From Hyposmocoma kahamanoa (Eukaryota > Arthropoda > Insecta > Lepidoptera > Cosmopterigidae), in the NCBI RefSeq assembly GCF_003589595.1, contig NW_020653993.1, forward strand, positions 8,665,298 through 8,729,297: a stretch of DNA of 64,000 nucleotides. The letters are read 5' to 3'. The number at the start of each line of letters is the position of its first letter. The first letter of the stretch is position 1. Positions 22,801-30,400 of the stretch are shown one piece after another. Made by a program: the position numbers and the translations under genes. The notes beneath the pieces are model-generated. The model was not told where the DNA came from. It saw nothing but the letters and a program-made list of their open reading frames with translations, and did not search any database.

Positions 22801-25800
22801 GTCTTGATGATCTCAACAGCTTTTGGAGCGGAGCCACGAACTAAAGTTTCAAGATGGGCAAAGAAAAGAGGACACTATGTTGAAGTGTGGTGTCCGGCTA
22901 TTGTTAAAAACTACAATACTTACATAGGCGGGCATATATGTCTTTGAGCAGATGATGGCGACGTACCGAACATGGCGTAAATCCAGGAAGTGGACAATCA
23001 AAGTAATCCTCCATATGTTTGACCTTGCGATCGTTAATTCCTGGTTTGAGTATCGAGCCGACTGCAAGGCTAATAATCTCAGCTCTAAAGACATAATGGA
23101 CTTGCTGTCATTTCGGATGTCTATTAGTGACCATCTTTTAAATGGTCCTCCAAGAAAGAGAACCAGAGAGGATCTGGAGTTTGCCGAAATGCCAACCAGT
23201 TGCGGATACAGGGCAAAGTCCCTTCCGACGGTCGACAGACAGTATGACGGCTTTAACCACTGGCCTGTTTTCGACAAATTAAAGCAGCCTCGATGTTGTC
23301 GTGCTGATAACTGTTCAAGCCGAACCCGCTGTCGTTGCACAAAGTGTGACATTTATTTGTGTTTAAACAAAGACCGTAATTGCTTTTTTGATTTCCACAA
23401 CAATGAGCATTAAAAAAAATAGTATTGAAGTAACTGCAAGACTGATTAGGGAATAGGTACTATTTGATCGCAATTTAAGTTGCTAATTTTGTAAGAAGAA
23501 ATGTTTGACCATGTGACATTTTAAGTAGCAGTAGAGCTCCTTGTGAAAGAGTTCGTCCTCGGAAGTACTGCCAGCTTACCTATTTCTGCCGCCAAGCAAT
23601 GACGTTAGCATTACTGCGTTCCGATTTTGAAGGGTGCTGGTGAAATTCCAGGCACATGGGACTTGTCAACTTACGTCTCAGGGTGACGGACGGGCGCAGT
23701 GTCAGTGCCCCTCAGATTTTTGCGATTTAAAGCTCTGAGTCGCACTGCAAGTGCTATGAACAGGAGTGTAGCTCATTATCAGGCGCACGACATGTTTGTC
23801 GCGTCACTAAACATTATAAAAAAAATATCAAAATGCCAGTAATTTTTTTTTTAATTTTCAAATTTATGTTCAGCTAAGTGTCCGTAAATAGTCTATTGGT
23901 TTTATAGTATGATAATAGGTATTATATAAATAACATCATGTTCTCTAGATTGTTGAGAGTTTTAATAATGTTGTAAACATAAATTACAAGGCAATAACAA
24001 CAGGCGACAGTGAGAGTACACTTTGTATGTGCATTTTACTTTTGTTCGAATATTACCTCTGGAGCAACAGAAATTGGTCAATGTTTAGCTTGAGATGCTG
24101 CCATCTGTACCAGAAACATAATTTATATATACATATAATACTTCTCACTTACACTTATAAAATCAATCTATCTTTAGCAAGTATATTTATTTGTTTGAAA
24201 AAACAAATATTTAAAAATCTTTATTAAGGTAAATATTAGAGAAACAACAATATTTTGCTATTTTTAAATATTTTAACCTTGCCTTTTTGCAATATTTCAA
24301 ATGTATAAATTTGTAAGAAAATGCAGTCAGCTATATATATATTTTATATAGTCCTTCTAACAGTTTAGTTTTACATTGAAATTCTAAATTTAAAGTACTT
24401 TTTTTGGCGCCTTTTTCTTCCATTTATGGTTTAAGACATTTATTTCTCAAAACAGAATAAAAACATTCAATTACAATGAGAAATAGAGAAATAAGCTTAC
24501 AATAACGAATGAGCATCGGAATCGTTACATAAATATATCAGAAAACAAATTCATGTTCTCACAGTGCTGTTGCTTAGACTTAAAATAACCATGCTAGACA
24601 TACATGAACAATATTAAGTATTTTTTTATGTAGGAAATCTGAAATATTTTATTTGTACAACAAGGAGATTGTGTGGAGAGTCCACATTTTGTTTGGATAC
24701 ACAGTTGCTATCAGAGTTACGATTGAAAGAAATTGTTGCCTATGGTGGTGAATTATATTTTATAATGTGGAAATTTTTTGTCTTTTTGAATAAAGGGAAT
24801 GATTGTATTTCTTGGATATGCTTTGGAAGATTGTTATACAGTTTGGCACCTTCGCACCGAATATTCTTATCATATATTAGTACCGTAGTTGGTTTGTGGT
24901 TTGTATAGGCATTTGACTATTGTTTCTGTTTTTCTGTTGTAACTATAGTGTTGTGTGAATAAATTGTAAACATGTGTCTGTGTTGTTGTTCTTGCTCATT
25001 CCTCAATAGCACTCACCCAAACCCCATACAGTCCACTACAACAGGTAATTACCCTACATAATTAAAGCTAATTTGAGAAAGGAATAAATTACTTACTTCA
25101 TTTATAAATTTACATATTGTTAGCTCGGATGCATACCATAAAGTGAAATATGAAAGTTTATAATAAAATACCTCTCACTATAATAAAAGTATTGAAAAGA
25201 AATGTAGATTCGCAAATAAGTTGAAAAGATTCTTACGTCATTCTGAATTCTGGCACGGTAAGGTTGAAGACGTTGTTTGAAATCCGGCCGTATAGAAGGA
25301 ATTTTTTCTGAGTGTTCGATCTTTGTATTAATAATTATAACAAACTAGTAGAGTAATTTCACAAAAAATAATTGAATATCAATGAATTTTTGAAATTGAA
25401 AAAAAGGAGCCATAACATTTAAAAGAAGAAGAAGAATACCAATTCAATAAAAATTTTAAATACAGCAAATAGCGACACCTCTCGCCAGGCTTGGTAGCTG
25501 TAAAGGTACTAACTGGGTGATAAATATTTCATAGATTTGTCATAAATGGGGCTACGACTGATAGGTCATTGAACCACACGCAAAATAGGCGCTTTGTCGT
25601 CGAGTTGCGGATACCAGCCCGTTGCACCAAGTAGGTCATTGAAAAACCAAATACAAAGACTCAACGCTAACACATAGAAAAATTCGTGAGGTCCACTGGT
25701 TAATTCTGTGCTTAGTTGGTATAGCGTCTGCCACGGTAAGCTATGAGACGTTGGTTTGAATCCGGCCGGACCGAAGGAATTTTTTCTGAGTGTTCAATCA

Positions 25801-26653
25801 TTGTATTAATAATTATAACAAACTAGTGGAGTAGTTTCACAAAATAAAATTGAATATAAACTCAATAAAAATTTAAGATTCTTACTATCAAACAAAATTT
25901 TATAATTTACCTACAGGAGTTTTCGAATTAGCAAATGGATTGATATCCTGAGTGAAATAAGTGAAGTTGCATAACCTTTACAGGGCTTATGTTGAAGCAT
26001 GTAATAACTTTAAAACTGTTTTTAACCCGTTGTCGAACAGTAACAATGTTTACCGTAAAAATAAACATTACAATATAATAGCACGAAGTACCTTGTTTCT
26101 TTAAATGAATCTAAAAAAACTACAAATTTTTACTTTACAGTACAATTTCCGAGTGCTTTCTGTGTAGTTGCTGCTTACTCCTTTGCCATAGAGAAGTATT
26201 AACAATGTACTGACAAAATTTAATGAATTTACATTGAAAATTTTATATTGACTCAATATAAGTACTAAGGCCAGAAATTTAATAAATATTTGCACACACA
26301 AATATTTAATACTTGAAAGTACTCCATCAGCCCATGAAAGGGTTAACATAAAGAAAATAGTAAATTATCGAAAAATATACTTACTTAAATTGCAAATGAA
26401 CTGGACGGACATGAGTTACGTTCGGTATGTATGTATAATAGAAAACAACATACATAAACACAGAAATCCATAAAATCACCGTCGCAAAGAGCAATATGAT
26501 CCCTACCCTGTACAGAAGCTCTTTAGCACTGCTTATACCCTTATTAGTCCGCTCCTTATATTCAAAATACTGCTTTTTTACAAATGTTTCCACAGGAATT
26601 CGAACATAATTTCGAAAAAATAAAAACGGATTTAATAACATGAAAATAGACAT
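10827..26653 (-). CDS. Seipin: Seipin (BSCL2 homologue), 8 exons, 354 aa
   Basis: Seipin is an ER membrane scaffold that organises lipid-droplet formation at ER-droplet contacts. Exons on the minus strand are 26653-26385, 19321-19176, 18685-18601, 17814-17697, 17132-16994, 15939-15854, 15683-15536 and 10900-10827. All have AG/GT borders and compatible phases, and they total 1065 nt. Residues 50-72 form a first membrane helix, followed by FYYTYIPNVTHVRPVHLQF. The luminal core includes EEQMGVCSFPSAHVQLTKR, MPESPPNKELG and HFTGLRYVMFHWP. A second helix (about 254-272, SSNLFFVSLIFILSW) precedes an acidic tail with repeated KFGEE units. If the exon 7 donor is skipped, reading continues to a stop at 15462, also giving 354 aa. 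Intron 1 is 7 kb and holds an antisense piggyBac. The start is the first ATG before the conserved basic N-terminus. Family identity is firm; exon 8 is less certain. Confidence 0.88.
11040..11190 (+). repeat. GC-rich GGGTCGGGTC repeat tract
   Basis: Degenerate tandem units around GGGTCGGGTC lie in otherwise AT-rich DNA. They are followed by TTCGTCCATATAAATACACG. The reverse complement of that end occurs beside a shorter GTCGGGCGCGTGTCGG tract at 29452-29535, so this is a dispersed family. The open frames on both strands are composition artefacts. Confidence 0.6.
11913..12115 (+). repeat. tRNA-derived SINE family C, copy 1
   Basis: It has the head CGACGACCTCAGTGGCCGAA and the B-box-like GGGTTCGATCCCCAACCGGG. 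The body is TGTAGAAACTAACTTTTCTA, GTCGTTGTTTCC, CCATAACACAGGTGC and TTTGGGGTCAGAGCAACG. Partial copies are at 20520 and 63731. Confidence 0.75.
12140..12370 (-). repeat. tRNA-derived SINE family E
   Basis: On the minus strand, TAGCTCAGTTGGTAAGAGC is a good A box and CCTGGGTTCAAGT a B box (12213-12274). They are followed by CTTTGTATTAATAATAA-like sequence. The tRNA-like part is partly duplicated at 12320-12365, where ACTGCACCGTAGTATTGCTC recurs. It is a SINE rather than a tRNA gene because the acceptor stem does not pair. Confidence 0.65.
13545..14692 (+). mobile_element. RTE-like LINE reverse transcriptase fragment, inactive
   Basis: This is a 5'-truncated non-LTR retrotransposon, antisense inside seipin intron 7. 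A leading block ALKQLKNKAPGEDG (about 13640-13690) is followed by NYRPISLLCHVYKLFSRVI. RT box A is AFVDYEKAFDS (14031-14064), then RGVRQRDVISPKLF, the catalytic block RFADDIVVMAES (about 14328-14363) and YVYLGQIVQLG. The block order and NYRPISLL/FADDIV style fit the RTE clade. Defects are a TAG stop at 14066, a frameshift near 14275, and R in place of G in the usual RGVRQGD block. The flanking endonuclease domain was not found. Confidence 0.85.
15230..15330 (+). repeat. Two-copy repeat (GTCAAGTTAGCC family), copy 1
   Basis: GTTTGGGGCATATATATTTA, GTCAAGTTAGCCACCATGCA and ATTTACGAGCAAG recur with modest divergence at 59330-59415. The nature of the repeat is unknown. This copy lies just downstream of the alternative seipin stop. 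Confidence 0.5.
15990..16260 (-). repeat. tRNA-derived SINE family D, copy 1
   Basis: On the minus strand it carries GCGCTACGGCTTAAAAGTCG, AAAACCAAATACAAAAGATC, the A-box-like TTAGTTGGCATAGGGTCTGG and the B-box-like GGTTCAAATCCGTCCGG. It lies in seipin intron 5. Other copies are at 16405 (minus), 25245, 25490 and 60545 (plus). Confidence 0.7.
16305..16400 (+). repeat. SINE family D 3' fragment
   Basis: TTTTTTCTGAGTGTTCGATC, then TTTGTACTAATAATTGTAAC and AACTAGTGGAGTAATTCCAC, match the 3' part of the copies at 25295 and 25775. It faces the opposite way to its two neighbours. Confidence 0.6.
16405..16545 (-). repeat. tRNA-derived SINE family D, copy 2
   Basis: On the minus strand this has TTAGTTGGCATAGCGTCTGG and GGTTCGAAGCCAACCGGATC, then AGTGAATTTTTTCTAAGTGC. 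It is partial at the 5' side. Confidence 0.65.
17270..17460 (+). repeat. tRNA-derived SINE family B, copy 2
   Basis: It lacks the A box but keeps the B-box region CCGGGCCGGGAGAAATATTT and the full 3' body ending GTGTGCGTTATTTGTTTATT. It lies in seipin intron 4. Confidence 0.75.
17577..17694 (-). pseudogene. Degenerate tandem copy of seipin exon 4
   Basis: The 64 nt before the donor align without gaps to the end of seipin exon 4 (about 46 of 64 identical by eye). Both copies end in CCAG followed by GTCAG. In the exon frame it reads TPLLLAGCNE, a TAG stop, then KRYLQIKFCSGFVPAQ. The real exon has VPLLLSGCSEE, then KQQLQVELFSDFVDDQ. The two donors lie 120 bp apart, so this is a tandem duplication. 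The acceptor side is poorly conserved (TTAG candidates only). It may be a dead duplicate or a rarely used poison exon. Confidence 0.75.
17845..18250 (+). repeat. Harbinger-like MITE family F, copy 3, right end lost
   Basis: GGGCGTGTTCCCATTATGTC follows a TAA, with internal TGTCGT motifs as in copies 1, 2 and 4. It stops after CACGACACTTTCAACTGCA, about 40 bp short of the expected right terminus. It begins only 31 bp upstream, in gene sense, of the seipin exon 4 start. Confidence 0.7.
19694..19865. repeat. Palindromic MITE in seipin intron 1
   Basis: The inverted ends are CTCTACCATGAGAGTAGTGA and, reading the right end on the minus strand, CTCTACCATGAGTTTACTGT. Both lead into GCTAGCGACCGCG. 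It is 172 bp long and has no coding capacity. Confidence 0.65.
20520..20610 (+). repeat. SINE family C, 3' fragment
   Basis: It matches the 3' half of the copy at 11913: CGTCGTTGTTTCCGATTTCC, then CATAACACAAGTAGG, TTTGGGATCAGAGCAACATA. Confidence 0.65.
21713..23413 (+). mobile_element. piggyBac-type transposase, inactivated
   Basis: This lies antisense in seipin intron 1. It starts MADILNDTAIAEILSNSGDD (acidic N-terminus). The core gives RNFFGIHGMIGCI, the first catalytic Asp in NYCIDEKMIPFESRYEE (codon 22351) and the second in SFLYFDRYFASLPLMNELV (codon 22591). After the core come EQMMATYRTWRKSRKW and a C-terminal cysteine-rich zinc domain with CCRADNCSSRTRCRCTKC. Defects are a frameshift near 21815, a TAA at 22045 and a frameshift near 22935. 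The third catalytic Asp position reads Tyr (TAT at 22937) in the best frame. The terminal inverted repeats with TTAA were not identified. Confidence 0.9.
23525..23826 (+). repeat. SINE-like repeat family A, copy 3
   Basis: It starts GTAGCAGTAGAGCTCCTTGT, has the core GGAAGTACTGCCAGCTTACC and ends CACTAAACATTATAAAAAAA. It lies 110 bp past the piggyBac stop. Confidence 0.8.
23827..25244. other. Seipin intron 1 interior, nothing recognised
   Basis: AT-rich sequence. The open frames at 24027 and 24669 show no family features. Confidence 0.4.
25245..25385 (+). repeat. SINE family D, 5'-truncated copy
   Basis: GTTTGAAATCCGGCCGTATA, then GGAATTTTTTCTGAGTGTTC, match the B-box region and 3' body of family D. 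Confidence 0.6.
25490..25860 (+). repeat. SINE family D, copy with nested micro-element
   Basis: AGCTGTAAAGGTACTAACTG and GGGGCTACGACTGATAGGTC begin the element. The tRNA-like part is TTAGTTGGTATAGCGTCTGC with GGTTTGAATCCGGCCGG. A 58-bp family U element is inserted at 25574-25631 between two copies of TAGGTCATTGAA. Confidence 0.7.
25574..25631 (+). mobile_element. Ultrashort retroposon-like family U, copy 1 (58 bp)
   Basis: It begins CCACACGCAAAATAGGCG and ends ACCAGCCCGTTGCACCAAG. It is flanked by TAGGTCATTGAA at 25562-25573 and 25632-25643, an exact 12-bp duplication. The surrounding SINE has an unoccupied counterpart at 15990-16260, which supports insertion at this point. Confidence 0.8.
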
Positions 26654-27440
26654 AATAACTTAAAAAACAATATTATAGCAGTAAAATACAAAATCTAACA
26701 CTCTTTTATCGATTGAGAGGCCAGTTAACCGGATTTGTGGGTAGATAATGCACTGAAACTTTGTAACGTAGATAACAATTTCATTTTTAATAAAAATCGA
26801 AAAAGAAGTACATCCGTGAAGGATAGATAAATAAACGGAAACAAGTATAGCACACTCTGGCTTTGATAAAACTACTATAATAATAATTTGTATAAAAGGC
26901 GTTTTTTAAAAATCTTTTATCACAAAAATCAACTGATTGTGATTGTTAACAATTCAAGTGTCAAACTGTCAAATCAAAAGGTCGGAAATTCAAGTCCTTC
27001 GGGACAGACTATATAAAAGCCATGCTGCCAAAAAATATGTCAATGATAATAAAATCGTCTATAATAAAATAGGTAGCTAATGTAATTTTGCGTACATACA
27101 ATAGTAGAAAATATACGTACAATTTGGATGAACACCTCAAAAAGTTTTATTAGTATTATTGTTTTTGTTTCGTCTAGGTATTGCATAAAATAGTGATAGT
27201 CGATAGATGAAATGAAGAGAAAAATCCACATATACAGATAATTAGTGACATATTAAGTGGCTGAACACTAACGAAGACGAGGGTTTCAATAATTTAAAAA
27301 AGAAATAAAAAATAAACAAAAAATTCGAATTTGGCGTTTGGTTTAGTTTGACAAAGCAAAAACTTTGGCTTAAGCGTTTGACGTGAAAAAAAAATGGGAA
27401 AAATAATCTAAAAATAAATAAAAAAATAACTTACAAAATC
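26654..27440. promoter_or_regulatory. Divergent promoter interval, seipin / VARS2
   Basis: This is the 787 bp between the two start codons, so both genes must start transcription here or nearby. It contains GTGTCAAACTGTCAAATC near 26957 and TTTGACGTGAAA at 27377-27388. No TATA box was assigned. Confidence 0.5.
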
Positions 27441-30400
27441 ATGTACATAATATTTAAATTCGCCCGTAACTGTATACGACTGTGCAAACGGTTTAAAAGT
27501 ACCACAGTAAACATAATTTTAAAAGAAAGTTTGCCTACAGCGGCATACCAACCAGACGTAGTAGAAAAAGATAAATATGCAAACTGGGAAAAGAGGGGTT
27601 TGTTTAAACCGAGCAATAATGATAAACCCGTTTTTAGTATGGTTTTACCACCGCCCAACGTTACAGGAAGACTGCATTTAGGTTAGTAATAACATTCTTA
27701 CATTTAAGATTTTTTATGAGAAATTTGTGTCTGCAGTAGTCTTATTTTACTTATATCTTGTACTGTACCTTCACCAGGTACTGTATACATCAAACATTTG
27801 ATATTAAAAAAATATTTAAATAAAGAACAATTATAATTATAGTCTATACATACAAATAAAAGAAAGATCTTTATTTCTTTTATGGCTTATTATTATTCAG
27901 GTCATGCTTTGGCATGTACGGTCCAAGATGTGATAGCGCGCCACAAGAGAGCTGCAGGCTATAATGTTCTATGGGTGCCAGGTATGGACCATGCTGGTAT
28001 AGCAACTCAGGTATGAACATTTGCAGATGTGTAATCAGTTGCTAGGAAATAAAAAGACTTGCGTTTCCAGAATATTGGGATAAATATTGTTAGGAATAAT
28101 AGCTGTTACTATTAATTCCTATACAATTATGGACGAGACCGGTCACATGCGAAGCAGTGCTTCTAAAAGAAATATCACAATTACTTTCCCATGTCGAGTG
28201 ATCGGAATTGAAGGAGTTAACGTAAAATTCAAGTAACATAAATTCATTCACTTTGGAACTGATTATATTTGAATATGCGCATTATAATGAAATTAAAAAT
28301 TATTGTCTCAAAAAATAATATTATAGTTGTGTTTTTATAGGTGTTCCTGCTCAACAAAACATTTTACACTAGTGCCTTGCATGCATATTTCGCTGTAGAA
28401 AGAAGTAACTGTTTTGTCTTTCACACAGCATTGTAACTAAGTGAGTGCTATCTCTGTCGCACAGTAGGAAAAGAAGATAAGACGAACAATAGAAACCGTT
28501 GCTGTTATCATATATTGGCAGTTCCTATTGTTTAACATCTTGATTTTTTCCTTTGAAAGAACAATTACTTTAGTAAGTTCATTATGTATAAACATTGTAT
28601 TAATTTTAATATTTTAATCATCTAATTTTTTATGCATTGATTTGACAACATGAATGACATTGGTATTTTGTTGATNNNNNNNNNNAAACGAAGTATTACA
28701 ATTTTTAAGGAATGCAGACAGCAATACAATTAGGAAATGAAACTATTTTTCCGGATTTAAATCGCGTATATTTGTTTTTTCAAACAAACAGTCAACCGTG
28801 ACCATGGGACCTGTAAAGGGCCCGAAACGTCGGTTTGTTTGAAAAAACAAATATACGCGATTTAAATCCGGAAAAATAGTTTCATTTCCTATGTGTAACA
28901 ATCGCGAAAACCTAAGAGCAATACAATTACTTCAATATTAAAAAGTTTATGTAAGCCTTTAACTGAAATAATATTGTGCGTAAATAACAACATTGCTCTG
29001 TCTATTCGGCGTTGTTGTGGTGAATTGGGTAATGTTACGAGTGATGCTTAATTCTCCAAAGTGCACTACTTATTACAATTGTGTTACCACACATCAGTCT
29101 GGAGAATTAAGAATAGACGATTATTTCAAACAAAATAACTTAAATTGTTGACTGAAAATAAATATGTCCATTTACACTACCTGTTGCATAACTGTTTGCC
29201 TGAATAACATAATGGTCAGACCAATAAAGGTTGGGGACATTGGGGATTACATATAAATTTAGGTGACAGTACATTAGTAGAAGCACGAGGACATATTTAT
29301 CCTTTTGGTCCTACCAGTAGGAGCATAAGGACATATTGGAACTCGTGCTTCTACCAGTAGGAGCATAAGGACATATTTTTCCTCGTGCTTCTACCAGTAG
29401 GAGCATGAGGAAACGGCCAGGAGAACTATGTATAACAATAAAGCGTGAAACATACGTGGTATATATGGTGCGAGTCGGGCGCGTGTCGGATCGGGACCGC
29501 GACGAATCAAATTCCGTGTATTTATTTATATGGACGACAACAAACATGTATGGAATGCTGCATAGCAAGCAATTTACCAACAAGCACATACCTGGAGTAT
29601 TCCTTATAGTAGCATTTAACATTATTAACTATGATGATGACAGCGTAACAAAACGGTACTGTCTATTTTTCAGGGTGTTGTAGAAAAATATCTGAATAGA
29701 ATTCGCAATGTGGACCGTCATCGACTGGGCCGGGAACTATTTATTGACGAAGTCTGGAAATGGAAGGAAGAACACGGCAACGCAATTGGAGATCAACTAC
29801 GTAAACTTGGTTGCTCCCTTGATTGGTCCAGAGAAGTGTTCACTATGAACGCAGACCACACTTATGCAGTAAACATGGCTTTCCAAAGGTTGTTTGATAG
29901 AAATTTAATTTATCGAAAGAAAGCTCTAATTAACTGGTGTAGGGCTCTTAATTCAACTATCTCCGATATTGAACTAGATTTGTTGAAAATAGATGGGCCT
30001 ACGCATCTAAATATACCTGGATATGAAAAACCTGTGTTGTTTGGGCAGTTATACAGTTTTGTTTACAAGATATTTGGGTCGTCAGATGAGATTGTGGTGG
30101 CAACCACGCAACCAGAGACTATGTTAGGGGATTCAGCAGTCGCTTTCCATCCTGATGATAACAGGTAAGTAAATGGTGTAATATTAAGACATAGCATAAC
30201 ACAGGTGATCATATTTCTGCTGTTGAATTTGGGCATGATTCAGTCATCAATAAATTTTCACCTTTTGCAGGTACAAGAGTCTTGCTGGTAAAAGAGTTAT
30301 CAATCCACTCACAGGTCGTTCAATGCCAATAATTTTTAACGATTTTGTTGATATGCATTTCGGCTCTGGTGCCGTTAAAATCACTCCAGCTCATAGCAAA

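Larger units (their letters stand above)
28011..29673 (+). other. VARS2 intron 2 (1.7 kb)
   Basis: It contains the assembly gap, a foldback element, a tandem repeat and a small GC-rich repeat fragment. It starts GTATGAAC and ends TTTTTCAG. Confidence 0.8.

Noticed and set aside
22849..23352. 167-aa minus-strand frame
   Set aside because: It is the complement of the piggyBac transposase, whose plus-strand domains are clear.
29278..29411. CRISPR-like regular repeats
   Set aside because: There are only two or three adjacent units without unique spacers, in a eukaryotic intron.
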